DNA from: Streptomyces sp. 846.5 | GTDB lineage: Bacteria > Actinomycetota > Actinomycetes > Streptomycetales > Streptomycetaceae | DNA length: 64,000 bases | Direction: 5' to 3' | Assembly: GCF_004365705.1 (NCBI RefSeq) | Contig: NZ_SOBN01000001.1 | Location: 5,070,001 to 5,134,000 of the forward strand | Shown here: positions 52,094 to 63,153 of the stretch, piece by piece | Layout of the letters: each line of letters begins with the position of its first letter | Numbering within the stretch: position 1 is the first letter of the stretch | The notes under the pieces: generated by a model | The model's database searches: none | The model's input: only the letters and a program-made list of their open reading frames with translations | Told to the model about the DNA's origin: nothing | Translations under genes and position numbers: made by a program

Positions 52094-53677
52094 ATGAGTT
52101 CCGGCAGCACCCAGCCCGCGCCCGTCTCCGAAAACCAAAGGCCGCTCCGCCGCGCCCTCGTCAGCGTCTACGACAAGACCGGGCTGGAGGAGCTGGCCCA
52201 GGGCCTGCACGCCGCCGGTGTCGAGCTGGTGTCCACCGGTTCCACCGCCGCCCGGATCGCCGCGGCCGGCGTCCCGGTCACCCCGGTCGAGGAGCTGACC
52301 GGCTTCCCCGAGTGCCTGGACGGCCGCGTCAAGACGCTGCATCCGCGCGTTCACGCCGGAATCCTGGCCGACCTGCGGCTGCCCTCGCACCGCGAGGAAC
52401 TGGACGAGCTGGGCGTCGCGCCGTTCGACCTGGTGGTGGTCAACCTCTACCCGTTCAAGGCCACCGTCGCCTCCGGCGCGAGCCCGGACGAGTGCGTCGA
52501 GCAGATCGACATCGGCGGCCCCAGCATGGTCCGCGCCGCCGCCAAGAACCACCCCTCGGTCGCGGTGGTCACCTCCCCGGCCCGCTACGCCGACGTCCTC
52601 ACTGCGGCCTCGGCCGGCGGCTTCGACCTGGCCACCCGCAAGCGCCTGGCCGGCGAGGCCTTCGCCCACACCGCAGCCTACGACGTGGCCGTCGCCTCCT
52701 GGTTCGCCAGTGCGTACGCCCCCGCCGACGACGAGTCGTTCCCCGCCTTCCTCGGCGCCACCTGGGAGCGCGAGAACGTGCTGCGCTACGGGGAGAACCC
52801 GCACCAGGCCGCCGCGCTCTACGTGGACGGCAGCGGAACCGGCCTCGCCGCGGCGGAGCAGCTGCACGGCAAGGAGATGTCGTACAACAACTACGCCGAC
52901 ACCGACGCCGCCGTCCGCGCCGCCTACGACCAGGACCGGCCCTGTGTCGCGATCATCAAGCACGCCAACCCCTGCGGCATCGCGGTCGGCGCGGACGTCG
53001 CCGAGGCGCACCGCAAGGCGCACGCCTGCGACCCGGTCTCGGCCTACGGCGGCGTCATCGCGGTGAACCGCGAGGTCACCGTGGAGCTGGCGGAGCAGAT
53101 CGCGCCGATCTTCACCGAGGTCGTCTTCGCCCCCTCCTACGCGGACGGCGCGGTCGAGGTGCTGGCGCAGAAGAAGAACATCCGGGTGCTGCGGGGTACC
53201 CCGGCGGCCGCTCCGATCGAGACCCGCGCGGTCACCGGCGGGGTGCTGCTGCAGCAGGCCGACCGGATCGACGCGGCCGGTGACGACCCGTCGACCTGGA
53301 CCCTGGCCACCGGCGACGCGCTCTCCCCGGGGGAGCTCGCCGAGCTGTCCTTCGCCTGGCGGGCCTGTCGGGCCGTCAAGTCCAATGCGATCCTGCTGGC
53401 TTCGGACGGCGCCTCGGTCGGCGTCGGCATGGGCCAGGTCAACCGGGTTGACTCGGCCAGGCTCGCGGTCGAGCGGGCCGGTGAGCGCGCGGCCGGGTCC
53501 TACGCCGCGTCGGACGCCTTCTTCCCGTTCCCCGACGGGCTGGAGATCCTGCTCGCCGCGGGGGTCAAGGCGGTCGTCCAGCCGGGCGGGTCGATCCGTG
53601 ACGACCAGGTGATCGAGGCGGCCAAGGCCGCCGGGGTGACCATGTACCTGACGGGCACCCGGCACTTCTTCCACTGA
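52094..53677 (+). CDS. purH: Bifunctional AICAR transformylase / IMP cyclohydrolase
   Basis: 527 aa. The N-terminal MGS-like cyclohydrolase domain has [21 protein letters not shown] and [14 protein letters not shown]; the transformylase domain has [21 protein letters not shown] and KHANPCGIA. It performs the last two steps of IMP synthesis, again using 10-formyl-THF. Second gene of the purNH operon, followed by a strong hairpin. Confidence 0.97.
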   Translation: MSSGSTQPAPVSENQRPLRRALVSVYDKTGLEELAQGLHAAGVELVSTGSTAARIAAAGVPVTPVEELTGFPECLDGRVKTLHPRVHAGILADLRLPSHREELDELGVAPFDLVVVNLYPFKATVASGASPDECVEQIDIGGPSMVRAAAKNHPSVAVVTSPARYADVLTAASAGGFDLATRKRLAGEAFAHTAAYDVAVASWFASAYAPADDESFPAFLGATWERENVLRYGENPHQAAALYVDGSGTGLAAAEQLHGKEMSYNNYADTDAAVRAAYDQDRPCVAIIKHANPCGIAVGADVAEAHRKAHACDPVSAYGGVIAVNREVTVELAEQIAPIFTEVVFAPSYADGAVEVLAQKKNIRVLRGTPAAAPIETRAVTGGVLLQQADRIDAAGDDPSTWTLATGDALSPGELAELSFAWRACRAVKSNAILLASDGASVGVGMGQVNRVDSARLAVERAGERAAGSYAASDAFFPFPDGLEILLAAGVKAVVQPGGSIRDDQVIEAAKAAGVTMYLTGTRHFFH

Positions 53678-53691
53678 CCCGCGGAGATGCA

Positions 53692-53732
53692 CGGAGGCCC
53701 GCTGTCCCCGATATCGGGACAGCGGGCCTCCG
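53692..53732. terminator. Two-way terminator between purH and the RDD gene
   Basis: Long inverted repeat: CGGAGGCCCGCTGTCCC pairs with GGGACAGCGGGCCTCCG, with one unpaired C and the apex at GATATC. It begins 15 bp after the purH stop and ends 7 bp before the convergent gene. Confidence 0.85.
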
Positions 53733-53739
53733 CGTGCTG

Positions 53740-54540
53740 TCAGGGCTTGATCACCACGGTGTTGGCGGCCTTGTCGTGCCAGCCGCGGAGCTTGCCGGTG
53801 TTGTCGAAGAACGGCGAGATGTAGATCAGGATCAGCCCGATGCCGCAGGTCAGAAAGTTGAGCCCGACGGGGAAGCCCCAGCGGGTCAGCGCGCCGCCGA
53901 AGCTCGGCTTGACGCCGGTGCGCTCGTCGACGACCAGGAGGCCGAGGATCATCTTGCCGGGGGTCGCGCCCTTCCAGGCCACGAAAGCGGTGTCCCAGCC
54001 CAGGAACAGCACCGCGAAGATGAACCAGTCGAGAATCATCGCGCCGAAGGCGGCTCCCACCGCGGTGCCCGGGTCACTGGACGAGGTGGTGGCGGACAGG
54101 GCGCCGAGAATGCCGAACGCGAAGATGGCGTACAGGATGCCGACGAAGATGCTGTCCAGCAGCCGCGCACCGAACCGCGCGCCGTAGGAGGCGATCTGGA
54201 AGGTCCCGGTGGGGATGGTCACATAGCCCGAGGCGCCCTGGGCCACGCCCGGAACCGGCTGCGGCTGGTAGCCGTAGGCGTTGGGGTCGTAGCCGGGCTG
54301 CTGCGGGTAGCCCGGCTGCTGGTAGCCGTACTCGCCCTGGGGCGGAACCGGAGGCTGCTGCGGGTAGCCGTACTGCGGCGGCTGCTGGGGCTGGCCCTGC
54401 GGGTAGCCGTAGCCGGGCTGCGCCGGGGGCTGCTGCGGCGGGACGCCCTGCGGTGCCTGCTGCGGGTAGCCGTAGCCCGGCTGCTGCGGGGGCTGCTGTG
54501 GCTGGCCGTAGGGGTTGTTGGGATCGGGAGGATAGGACAC
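53740..54540 (-). CDS. RDD-family membrane protein with PGYGYPQ repeats
   Basis: 266 aa. Residues 1-105 are a repetitive Pro/Gln/Tyr/Gly tail with several PGYGYPQ-like units. The RDD domain (ASYGARFGARLLDSIFVGIL and two further membrane segments, ending RGWHDKAANTVVIK) is normal. RDD proteins are of uncertain function; some are linked to ion exchange. GTG 54540 has GGAGG 7 bp upstream. Confidence 0.85.
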   Translation of the reverse strand: MSYPPDPNNPYGQPQQPPQQPGYGYPQQAPQGVPPQQPPAQPGYGYPQGQPQQPPQYGYPQQPPVPPQGEYGYQQPGYPQQPGYDPNAYGYQPQPVPGVAQGASGYVTIPTGTFQIASYGARFGARLLDSIFVGILYAIFAFGILGALSATTSSSDPGTAVGAAFGAMILDWFIFAVLFLGWDTAFVAWKGATPGKMILGLLVVDERTGVKPSFGGALTRWGFPVGLNFLTCGIGLILIYISPFFDNTGKLRGWHDKAANTVVIKP

Positions 54541-54999
54541 GGATTGCCTCCGGGCAGGAAGGGTGAACGAGGTGCACGCTCCGGGACACCGCAGGCACGG
54601 GCCGTACGGGTGAGAACGCGGCGAAATTATCGGACAGGTATGACAGTGCGGTCGGTGCTCTCTGTAAAAGCTGGAGCCGAAGCTGCCGGGGCAGGGCCTC
54701 GCCGACTGGTAAAAGTCGCCTGGGTCCACTGACGGGACGTCACTGGCGACTGCTGATGACCGCGCACTGTCTCCCCCGAGTTCCGGCCGCCTCCCGACGC
54801 CCCTGTCAGTCATGACAGGCCGTCAGGGCGGACCACATTGCCGAGCCCATCGTTCCGGTCCGGTGCCGTGCTGTCCAGCCACTTCACGAGGCTGTGCGCA
54901 GTTGTGGCGGATCTGCAACCGGATCCCCACGCTCCGCCAGGTGCGGACCATGAACCACCTGGGTAACGACCTGCCGTCCCGATCCGCGAGAATGGCTCC
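54541..54999. other. Divergent intergenic region upstream of folD
   Basis: 459 bp with no supported gene. It includes a palindrome CCTGTCA-GTCA-TGACAGG at 54802-54819 that could be an operator or a hairpin, and a less GC-rich patch near 54625-54680 that probably holds the RDD promoter. No riboswitch was recognised. Confidence 0.4.
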
Positions 55000-55854
55000 A
55001 TGACCGCCCAGATTCTCGATGGCAAGGCCACCGCCGCCGCGATCAAGTCCGAGCTCGCCGTACGGATCGAAGCCCTGAAGGCCAGGGGCGTCCAGCCCGG
55101 CCTCGGCACCGTCCTGGTCGGCGACGATCCCGGAAGCCACTCCTACGTCCGCGGCAAGCACCGGGACTGCGCCGAGGTCGGCATCGCCAGCATCCAGCGC
55201 GAACTGCCCGCCGACGCCACCCAGAGCGACGTCGAGGAGGTCGTCCGCGAACTCAACGCCAACCCGGCCTGCACCGGCTACATCGTCCAGCTGCCGCTGC
55301 CCAAGGGCCTGGACGAGAAGCGCGTGCTGGAGCTGATGGACCCGGCCAAGGACGCCGACGGCCTGCACCCGATGAGCCTGGGCCGGCTGGTCCTGGGCAT
55401 CGACGCGCCGCTGCCGTGCACCCCGAACGGCATCGTCGAACTGCTGCACCGGCACAAGGTGGAGACCAACGGCGCGCATGTGGTGGTGGTCGGCCGCGGG
55501 ATCACCGTGGGTCGCTCGATCGGGCTGCTGCTCACCCGCCGCAGCGAGAACGCGACCGTCACCCTCACCCACACCGGCACCCGCGAACTGTCCGCGCACC
55601 TGCGCAGCGCCGACATCATCGTCGCGGCGGCCGGCGTGACGCACCTGGTCAAGCCGGAGGACGTGCGCCCCGGCGCGGCCGTGCTGGACGTCGGCGTCAG
55701 CCGCGACGAGAACGGCAAGCTGCTCGGCGACGTGCACCCCGGGGTGGCCGAGGTGGCGGGCTGGCTCTCGCCCAACCCGGGCGGGGTCGGACCGATGACC
55801 CGGGCGATGCTGCTGAGCAATGTGGTCGAGGCGGCCGAGCGTGCCGCGGGCTGA
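55000..55854 (+). CDS. folD: Methylene-THF dehydrogenase / methenyl-THF cyclohydrolase
   Basis: 284 aa. Landmarks are the catalytic Lys/Tyr region [17 protein letters not shown], the cofactor loop [14 protein letters not shown] and the C-terminal [10 protein letters not shown]. It converts 5,10-methylene-THF to 10-formyl-THF, the cofactor of PurN and PurH. The downstream DUF3017 gene starts inside its 3' end (14-bp overlap), so they are coupled. Confidence 0.96.
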   Translation: MTAQILDGKATAAAIKSELAVRIEALKARGVQPGLGTVLVGDDPGSHSYVRGKHRDCAEVGIASIQRELPADATQSDVEEVVRELNANPACTGYIVQLPLPKGLDEKRVLELMDPAKDADGLHPMSLGRLVLGIDAPLPCTPNGIVELLHRHKVETNGAHVVVVGRGITVGRSIGLLLTRRSENATVTLTHTGTRELSAHLRSADIIVAAAGVTHLVKPEDVRPGAAVLDVGVSRDENGKLLGDVHPGVAEVAGWLSPNPGGVGPMTRAMLLSNVVEAAERAAG

Positions 55855-56392
55855 GTCCGGGCCGGGCCGCCCGTCGGGGCCCAAGCACTCGTCGAAGTCG
55901 TCGGGGTCGGCAGCGTCTTTGGGGTCGCCGGAGTCGTCCGGGTCGTCGGCCGACCAGGCCGCAGAGGTCGTGTCGGCGGCCGCGGCGGCGGTCTCGCCGC
56001 GCTCCCGGCGCCGCGCCGACCCCACCACCGGGACCTTCCCGCCCGAGGGTTCCGCCGCCGCGGCCGACCGCAGCCACCCGGTCCCGGTCCGGCAGTGGCC
56101 GATAGTGGTCGTGCTCACCCTGGTCGCCGTGGGACTGGCGGTGACCTCGTTCAACGCCTTCCGTCCGGGTGTGATCACGATCGGCGTCGCGCTGCTGGTC
56201 GGCTGCGCGCTGCGGATCGCGCTCCCCGAGGTGGGGATGCTGGCGGTGCGCAGCCGGTTCACCGATGTGCTGGTCATGGGGGTGCTCGGAGTGGCGATCG
56301 TGGTGCTGGCGCTGGCCTCGGAACCCAATCCGGTGATCACACTTCCGTTCGTCAATGACATCGCCCGTTTCTTCGGCCGCGCACAGGGCTGA
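55841..56392 (+). CDS. DUF3017-family membrane protein
   Basis: 183 aa. A Ser/Ala/Arg-rich cytoplasmic tail of ~85 aa is followed by three membrane segments ([55 protein letters not shown]). DUF3017 genes sit directly after folD in most Streptomyces. Function unknown. GTG 55841 with GAGGCGG upstream is preferred over the GTG at 55820. Confidence 0.8.
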   Translation: MPRAESGPGRPSGPKHSSKSSGSAASLGSPESSGSSADQAAEVVSAAAAAVSPRSRRRADPTTGTFPPEGSAAAADRSHPVPVRQWPIVVVLTLVAVGLAVTSFNAFRPGVITIGVALLVGCALRIALPEVGMLAVRSRFTDVLVMGVLGVAIVVLALASEPNPVITLPFVNDIARFFGRAQG

Positions 56393-56514
56393 AATGCTGA
56401 TATGAGCTGGACTTATGCTGAATTGGTATAAGCGAGTGGCAAACGTGACGAAGGACGCCCCGGGAGGTCCGCCGGGGCGTCACCAGGAACCGCCCTCCTG
56501 GGATAGCCTGTCAG

Positions 56515-56538
56515 CGGTCTCTTGAAGTCAAGAGACCG
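56515..56538. promoter_or_regulatory. Perfect palindrome upstream of mdh
   Basis: CGGTCTCTTGA-AG-TCAAGAGACCG: 11-bp arms around two bases, 67 bp before the mdh ATG. A TAGCCT at 56503 could be the -10 box, which would put the palindrome at the transcription start. Likely operator for a dimeric regulator; an RNA hairpin in the leader is the alternative. Confidence 0.5.
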
Positions 56539-56572
56539 ATCAGGTGCTCCGACGTTCGAAAGAAGCTCCTGA

Positions 56573-57595
<1,023 letters not shown>

Positions 57596-57613
57596 TCGCA
57601 ACACCTTCACAAC

Positions 57614-57647
57614 CGACAGCCCCCACCCGTTAAAGTGGGGGCTGTCG
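57614..57647 (+). terminator. Terminator after mdh
   Basis: 13-bp stem, 57614-57626 (CGACAGCCCCCAC) with 57635-57647, around CCGTTAAA. The last four bases of the 3' arm (57644-57647) are also the start of riboswitch helix P1, so the two structures compete. Confidence 0.8.
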
Positions 57648-57758
57648 CGACTGGCGAACGTGGAAGCAACCACGAGGGAGCGACGGAGCACCGCCACCGG
57701 AGTGCCGTACGCCTGGGCATCCGGGTCACCATTCGATGGACGACCCGGAGGACGCCGC
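57644..57758 (+). promoter_or_regulatory. ZTP (pfl) riboswitch controlling glyA
   Basis: The aptamer core is recognisable. P1 pairs GTCGC (57644-57648) with GCGAC (57680-57684); the conserved GACTGGCGAAC leads into P2, CGTGG (57659-57663) with CCACG (57670-57674), then GAGGGAGCGAC; the 3' domain carries the conserved GCCTGGGCA at 57711-57719. ZTP riboswitches respond to the AICAR-derived alarmone of 10-formyl-THF shortage. Immediately downstream CCGGGTC (57721-57727) can pair with GACCCGG (57742-57748), covering part of the glyA ribosome site GGAGGA (57747-57752), which suggests translational control. Confidence 0.85.
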
Positions 57759-59006
57759 ATGAGTGCGTTGCAGAGCACAGACCCCGAGATCGCCGCCCTG
57801 GTCGCCGCCGAGGAGCGGCTGCAGGCCGACACGCTGCGCCTGATCCCCAGTGAGAACTACGTCTCCGCCGCGGTGCTGGAAGCCTCCGGCACGGTGCTGC
57901 AGAACAAGTACTCCGAGGGCTACCCGGGCAAGCGGTACTACGAGGGCCAGCAGAACATCGACCAGATCGAGACGCTGGCGATTGAGCGGGCCAAGGCGCT
58001 GTTCGGCGTCGAGCACGCCAACGTCCAGCCGTACTCGGGCTCGCCCGCCAACCTCGCCGTCTACCTGGCCTTCCTCAAGCCCGGCGACACCGTGCTCGGC
58101 ATGGCCCTGCCGATGGGCGGCCACCTCACCCACGGCTGGGGCGTGTCCGCCACCGGCACCTGGTTCCGCGGCGTGCAGTACGGCGTGCACCAGGAGACCG
58201 GGCGTACCGACATGGACCAGGTGCGGGAGCTGGCGCTCAAGGAGCGGCCGAAGGTGATCTTCTGCGGTGGCACGGCGGTGCCCCGCACCATCGACTTCCC
58301 CGCGTTCGCGGAGATCGCCCGTGAGGTCGGCGCGGTGCTGGTCGCGGACATCGCGCACATCGCCGGGCTGGTCGCGGGCGGTGCGCACCCCTCGCCGGTG
58401 GGGCATGCGGACGTCATCTCCACCACCACCCACAAGACGCTGCGCGGGCCCCGGGGCGCGATGCTGATGTCCACGGAGGAGCATGCGCGGGCGCTGGACC
58501 GGGCGGTCTTCCCCGGGCTGCAGGGCGGGCCGCACAACCAGACCACGGCCGCCATCGCGGTCGCCCTGCGGGAGGCCTCCGGCGAGGAGTTCCGGGCATA
58601 CGCCCGACAGGTCGTCAGCAACGCCCGGGCGCTGGGGGAGGAGCTCGCCGCGAGGGGGTTCGACCTGGTCTCCGGCGGGACCGACAACCACCTGCTGCTG
58701 ATCGATCTGAGCAGCAAGGACGTGCCCGGGAAGGTGGCGGCCAAGGCGCTGGACCGGGCCGGGATCGTGGTCAACTACAACAGCGTGCCCTATGACACCA
58801 GGAAGCCGTTCGATCCCTCCGGCATTCGCATCGGGACTCCGTCCCTGACCTCGCGCGGGATCGGCGTGGATGTGATGGCGCAGGTGGCGGAGTGGATCGA
58901 TCGGGTGGTGACGGGGGACGAGGAGGTTGTCACCAAGGTGCGGGCGGAGGTCGCTGAGCTGATGCAGGCGTATCCGGCCCCGGGGTTGTCGGCTCTCCGT
59001 CCGTAG
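57759..59006 (+). CDS. glyA: Serine hydroxymethyltransferase
   Basis: 415 aa. The PLP-binding Lys226 is in TTTHKTLRGPRG; IPSENYVS, NKYSEGYPGKRYY and NVQPYSGSPAN are conserved substrate and cofactor segments. It makes 5,10-methylene-THF while converting serine to glycine. ATG 57759 is fixed by GGAGGA 6 bp upstream; upstream in-frame ATG/GTG codons fall inside the riboswitch. Confidence 0.96.
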   Translation: MSALQSTDPEIAALVAAEERLQADTLRLIPSENYVSAAVLEASGTVLQNKYSEGYPGKRYYEGQQNIDQIETLAIERAKALFGVEHANVQPYSGSPANLAVYLAFLKPGDTVLGMALPMGGHLTHGWGVSATGTWFRGVQYGVHQETGRTDMDQVRELALKERPKVIFCGGTAVPRTIDFPAFAEIAREVGAVLVADIAHIAGLVAGGAHPSPVGHADVISTTTHKTLRGPRGAMLMSTEEHARALDRAVFPGLQGGPHNQTTAAIAVALREASGEEFRAYARQVVSNARALGEELAARGFDLVSGGTDNHLLLIDLSSKDVPGKVAAKALDRAGIVVNYNSVPYDTRKPFDPSGIRIGTPSLTSRGIGVDVMAQVAEWIDRVVTGDEEVVTKVRAEVAELMQAYPAPGLSALRP

Positions 59007-59019
59007 CGGGTTGCTGTTC

Positions 59020-59054
59020 GCGCAGTTCCCCGCGCCCCTATAGGGGCGCGGGGC
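59020..59054. repeat. Dispersed repeat copy 4, full palindrome
   Basis: GCGCAGTTCCCCGCGCCCCT (59020-59039) is the reverse complement of the unit seen at 30084 and 43286. Here it forms a perfect 13-bp stem without a loop, CCCCGCGCCCCTA/TAGGGGCGCGGGG (59028-59053), right after glyA and probably ends its transcript. Confidence 0.75.
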
Positions 59055-59128
59055 TGTGTTCGATCAACAGCGCGCGCGAGAACCATGCACTGCGTAGAGC
59101 CTTCCGCCCCGCCGCATAAACTGCGCGC

Positions 59129-60571
59129 GTGAGCGCAACGCTGCAGGATGCCGGGCTGGTCCTGGTCTTCATCGTCATCGGTGGAATCTTCAATGTCGCC
59201 GAGATCTCGCTGATCTCCCTCCGGGAGGGGCAGATCCAGGCCCTGGCCGAGCAGGGCACCAAGCGTGGGGCGCGGGCGGCGCATCTGGCGGGGGACCCGA
59301 ACCGGTTCCTGGCCGCGGTGCAGGTCGGGGTGACCTGCATGGGGTTTCTGTCGGCGGCCTTCGGTGCGGACACCCTCGCCGTCAAGGTGGCTCCGCTGTT
59401 CACCGGGTTGGGGCTCAGCGACGGGGTCGCGAACGCCGTCTCGCTGGTGGGGCTGACCCTGGTGATCTCCTATGTGTCGCTGGTGCTGGGCGAGCTGACG
59501 CCCAAGCGGATCGGGCTGCAGCGGGCCGAGTCCATCGCCCTGCTCGCGGCGCCGCTGGTGGACTTCATCTCGGTGGTGCTGCGCCCGGTGATCTGGCTGC
59601 TGTCGCGCTCGACCAATCTGATGGTGCGACTGCTCGGCGGCGACCCCGGCGCCGGGCGCAACGCCATGAGCTCGGAGGAGCTCCGCGGGCTGGTCGCCTC
59701 CAACACCGAGCTGAGCAGCGACGAGCGACGGCTGATCGGCGAGGTCTTCGCGGCGGGGGAGCGGCAGCTGCGCGAGGTGATGGTGCCGCGCACCGAGGTG
59801 ACCTTCCTGGACGCCTCACGCCGGCTCGACGAGGTGCGGCAGGAGATCAACCGCTATCCGCACTCCCGCTACCCGGTGGTGGACGGCTCCTACGACGCGG
59901 TGGTGGGGTTCGTGCACGTCCGCGACCTCTACCAGGAGGCCGGTGGCGCGCAGACGGTACGTGATCTTGCCCGCCCGGTGAAGCTGCTGCCGGCGACCAA
60001 GAGCGTGCTGCCGTCCATGTCGGAAATGCGGCACGAGGGGCACCACCTGGCCATCGTGGTGGACGAGTACGGCGGCACCGCCGGGATCGTCTCGCTGGAG
60101 GACCTGGTGGAGGAGGTCATCGGCGAGATCAGGGACGAGTACGACTCGCAGGAGCTCAGCACCACCCGCAGGCTGGCCGGCGGCAGCATCGAGGTGGACG
60201 GGCTGCTCAATCTCGCCGACTTCACCGAGGAGACCGGGGTCGAGCTGCCGGAGGGGCCGTACGAGACGGTGGCCGGCTTCGTGGTGTCCGAGCTGGGGCA
60301 CCTGCCGGAGCTGGACGAACAGGTGGAGGTCGGCGCGGGCTACCGGCTGGCCGTCGTGGCGCTGGACGGCCGCCGGGTGGACCGGGTCAGGGTCACCCGG
60401 GCGGCCGCTGCTGCTGCGGCACCGGCCCCGCAGGCGGACTCAGCGGCCCAGGCTCCACCGGCGGGCGGGGCTCCGCAAGCCGGCGGGACCGCGGATCCCG
60501 GGTCGGCAGTACCGCCCGGAGCCGACGCCGGGCCCGACGCAGGCCCCACCCGGCGGCCCGCCGGAGGCTGA
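59129..60571 (+). CDS. CNNM/CorC-type membrane protein (DUF21, CBS pair, CorC_HlyC)
   Basis: 480 aa starting at GTG 59129. The N-terminal DUF21 domain (1-~200) has four membrane segments and NVAEISLISLREGQIQALAEQG; a CBS pair follows (~205-335: MVPRTEVTFLD, YPVVDGSYDAVVGFVHVRDL, IVVDEYGGTAGIVSLEDLVEEV), then the CorC_HlyC FAD-like domain (~350-425). The family is linked to magnesium transport, not haemolysis. The last ~55 aa are Ala/Pro/Gly-rich and overlap the convergent GT2 gene by 179 bp. Confidence 0.85.
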   Translation: MSATLQDAGLVLVFIVIGGIFNVAEISLISLREGQIQALAEQGTKRGARAAHLAGDPNRFLAAVQVGVTCMGFLSAAFGADTLAVKVAPLFTGLGLSDGVANAVSLVGLTLVISYVSLVLGELTPKRIGLQRAESIALLAAPLVDFISVVLRPVIWLLSRSTNLMVRLLGGDPGAGRNAMSSEELRGLVASNTELSSDERRLIGEVFAAGERQLREVMVPRTEVTFLDASRRLDEVRQEINRYPHSRYPVVDGSYDAVVGFVHVRDLYQEAGGAQTVRDLARPVKLLPATKSVLPSMSEMRHEGHHLAIVVDEYGGTAGIVSLEDLVEEVIGEIRDEYDSQELSTTRRLAGGSIEVDGLLNLADFTEETGVELPEGPYETVAGFVVSELGHLPELDEQVEVGAGYRLAVVALDGRRVDRVRVTRAAAAAAAPAPQADSAAQAPPAGGAPQAGGTADPGSAVPPGADAGPDAGPTRRPAGG

Positions 60572-62030
60572 TCCGGTCCCGGGTCAGCACCAGCGTCAGC
60601 GCGCCGTCCGGCCCGGCCTGGGTGCTGGCCCGGTAGGGCACCCCCCGGTGCCACATCCGCTGCGAGGGCAGCGGCGCGGTCGGCGCGGGGACGGCCAGGG
60701 TGTCCCGCGGCCCCGCGTACTCGGCTTCCAGCAGTACCGACCAGCTCCCGGCTGCGGTGCCGCGCCGCGGCAGCAGCGCGGCCAGCGGCAGGCTGACGGT
60801 GTGTTCGGGCAATGATCGCGCGCCGGCGCCGGCCGGACCGGTGACTGTCGCCGCCCGCTCGACCCGCTGAGCCGCTCCGCCGCCGCTTCGGGGGCGCGGG
60901 AGTACGGCGGGCGGCCCCCCAGGGAGCTGGAGCAGGCGTGCCCGCACCGATCCGCGGCCCACCGCCGACAGGGTCAGCGACGGTCCCGTCCCGGGACGGT
61001 CCGGTGGCTGCCAGCCGACGGAGGTCACCCGCAGCGGCGGGGGCGGCGTGCCGTGCTCCGCCTCGTGCCGCAGCAGCTCCAGGTAGTCGTCGGCCAGGCC
61101 GTCCTGGAGCAGCCGGGCCCGGCGCAGCTGACTGCCCGCCAGGCCGTCGCCGGTCCAGTCCCCGCAGTGCTGCGCGAGCAGCCTCCCGGCTCCGCGCAGC
61201 AGCCGCCGCCGGACCGCCGGGTCCAGGCCGAGCACGGCGGGGCCGACCAGCGGCAGCAGCTCCCACTGCAGGTGCCGCCGGAAGAACTCGGCCCGTCCCG
61301 GGCCCGGTTCGGCGAAGGCGGGGGTGGTGGCCATGATCGCCTCGATGGCGCGCAGCCGGTCCTCGGGGTCGGCGGTGAGGGTGATGTTGCTGCCGTCGTC
61401 ACGGCGCGTCAGGTGGTAGCAGGGGTAGTCGGCGTAGACCGAGATCCGTCCGGCCCGGGCATAGGCCTCCAGGGCGAAGGGCTGGTCGCTGTAGACCGGC
61501 AGGTCCTCGCGGAAGCGCAGCCGGTAGCGCTCCACCAGCTCGCGCCGGTAGAGCTTGGTCACATTGAGCGACCAGGGCAGCAGCGGGCCGGGGAACGGCT
61601 CGTCCACCACCGTCTCCCGGTAGAGCCACTGGGCGACCTTGCGGCCGTTCTCGCCGACCATCCGGGCCAGCACCACGTCGGAACCGTGCCGGTCGGCGAA
61701 GCCGACGGCCCGTTCCAGCGCCTCGGGGCCGAGGTGGTCGTCGGAGTCGACGAAGTAGAGATAGCGGCCGGCCGCCCGCTCCAGAGCGAGGTTGCGGGCC
61801 CGGGCCGGGCCGCCGCGGTCGGGGAGCCGGAGGACGGTGAGCAGCCCGGGGTGCTCGGCTGCCAGGCCCTCCAGCCGCCGGAGGCTGTCGTCGTCGGAGC
61901 CGTCGTCCACGGCGACGACCTCGAACCGGCCCGTGCCGATGGACTGCGCCAGTAACGAGTCGTACCAGCGCCGCAGGTACCCGCCGGTGTTGTGAACAGG
62001 AGTGATGATGGTCACGTCGACTGGTGGCAC
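60393..62030 (-). CDS. Family 2 glycosyltransferase with C-terminal extension
   Basis: 545 aa starting at GTG 62030. The GT-A domain is clear at the N terminus: [38 protein letters not shown] and [14 protein letters not shown]. Residues ~230-545 form a long helical then Pro/Arg-rich region typical of actinobacterial TagF-associated GT2 proteins. Probable role in wall glycopolymer synthesis; substrate unknown. The last ~60 aa are low-complexity and overlap the CNNM gene antisense. Confidence 0.8.
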   Translation of the reverse strand: MPPVDVTIITPVHNTGGYLRRWYDSLLAQSIGTGRFEVVAVDDGSDDDSLRRLEGLAAEHPGLLTVLRLPDRGGPARARNLALERAAGRYLYFVDSDDHLGPEALERAVGFADRHGSDVVLARMVGENGRKVAQWLYRETVVDEPFPGPLLPWSLNVTKLYRRELVERYRLRFREDLPVYSDQPFALEAYARAGRISVYADYPCYHLTRRDDGSNITLTADPEDRLRAIEAIMATTPAFAEPGPGRAEFFRRHLQWELLPLVGPAVLGLDPAVRRRLLRGAGRLLAQHCGDWTGDGLAGSQLRRARLLQDGLADDYLELLRHEAEHGTPPPPLRVTSVGWQPPDRPGTGPSLTLSAVGRGSVRARLLQLPGGPPAVLPRPRSGGGAAQRVERAATVTGPAGAGARSLPEHTVSLPLAALLPRRGTAAGSWSVLLEAEYAGPRDTLAVPAPTAPLPSQRMWHRGVPYRASTQAGPDGALTLVLTRDRISLRRAAGWGLRRARRRLRAVLPTRDPRSRRLAEPRPPVEPGPLSPPAGPVPQQQRPPG

Positions 62031-62132
62031 GGCTGCGGCTCCGCTTCTCTGACGGTCAGCGCCTCATTGACGGTCAACCGATCAACGGTCCTCGGCACGG
62101 AGTGGGTACGGCTTCCTGAGAGAATGGGCGGC

Positions 62133-63152
62133 ATGGTCACTGATCGCCCCCGCGTCCTCTCCGGCATCCAGCCCACCTCCGGGTCGTTCCACCTGGGCAA
62201 CTACCTCGGCGCGGTGCGCCAGTGGGTGGCCCTGCAGGATTCGCACGACGCCTTCTACGCCGTCGTGGACCTGCATGCGATCACGGTGGAGCAGGACCCG
62301 GCGACGCTGCGGGAGAACACCAGGGCGTCGGTCGCACAGCTGCTCGGGGTGGGGCTCGACCCGGAGCGCTGCACCCTGTTCGTGCAGTCGCACGTCCCCG
62401 AGCACGCCCAGCTCGGCTGGGTGATGAACTGCATGGCCGGCTTCGGCGAGGCGGCCCGGATGACCCAGTTCAAGGACAAGACCGCCAGGCACGGCGCCGA
62501 CCGCACCACGGTCGGCCTGTTCACCTATCCGATCCTGCAGGTCGCGGACATCCTGCTGTACCAGGCCAACCAGGTGCCGGTGGGCGAGGACCAGCGGCAG
62601 CACGTCGAGCTGACCCGGGACCTGGCCGAGCGCTTCAACCACCGCTACGGCCCGGAGCCGACCTTCACGGTGCCCAGCCCGTACATCCTCAAGGAGACCG
62701 CCAAGGTCTTCGACCTGCAGGACCCGACCGCCAAGATGAGCAAGTCGGCCTCCTCGGCCAAGGGTCTGGTCAACCTGCTGGACGAGCCGAAGGTAAGTGC
62801 CAAGAAGTTCCGCAGCGCGGTCACCGACACCGGCACCGTGGTCTCCTTCGACGAGAAGGAGAAGCCGGGCGTCTCCAACCTGCTCGGCATCTACTCCGCG
62901 ATCAGCGGCCGCTCCGTGCCCGAATTGGTGGATCACTTCGAGGGCAGGATGTACGGGGCGCTGAAGACCGAGCTCGCCGACGCGTTCAGCGAGTGGGTCG
63001 CCCCGATCCAGGAGCGGACCAGGGCGTACCTGGACGATCCGGCGGCGCTGGACGTGGTGCTGGCGCGCGGCGCCGAGAAGGCCCGCGCGGTGGCTTCGGA
63101 GACGCTGGCCGCGGTGTACGACCGGATCGGCTTCCTTCCGGCGAAGCGCTGA
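62133..63152 (+). CDS. trpS: Tryptophanyl-tRNA synthetase
   Basis: 339 aa. Class I synthetase with the HIGH-like FHLGNYLGA after SGIQPTSG, and the KMSKS loop intact. [19 protein letters not shown] is typical of bacterial TrpRS. ATG 62133 is chosen; ATG 62124 is 9 bp upstream in frame. The next gene starts 1 bp after its stop, so they are cotranscribed. Confidence 0.96.
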   Translation: MVTDRPRVLSGIQPTSGSFHLGNYLGAVRQWVALQDSHDAFYAVVDLHAITVEQDPATLRENTRASVAQLLGVGLDPERCTLFVQSHVPEHAQLGWVMNCMAGFGEAARMTQFKDKTARHGADRTTVGLFTYPILQVADILLYQANQVPVGEDQRQHVELTRDLAERFNHRYGPEPTFTVPSPYILKETAKVFDLQDPTAKMSKSASSAKGLVNLLDEPKVSAKKFRSAVTDTGTVVSFDEKEKPGVSNLLGIYSAISGRSVPELVDHFEGRMYGALKTELADAFSEWVAPIQERTRAYLDDPAALDVVLARGAEKARAVASETLAAVYDRIGFLPAKR

Positions 63153-63153
63153 G

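Noticed and set aside
61992-62133. A Trp-Trp pair (DWWHG) in frame just upstream of trpS, suggesting a Trp attenuator
   Set aside because: There is no stop codon between the WW and the trpS start in that frame, no convincing terminator, and the bases are the antisense of the start of the GT2 gene, so the pair is probably chance.
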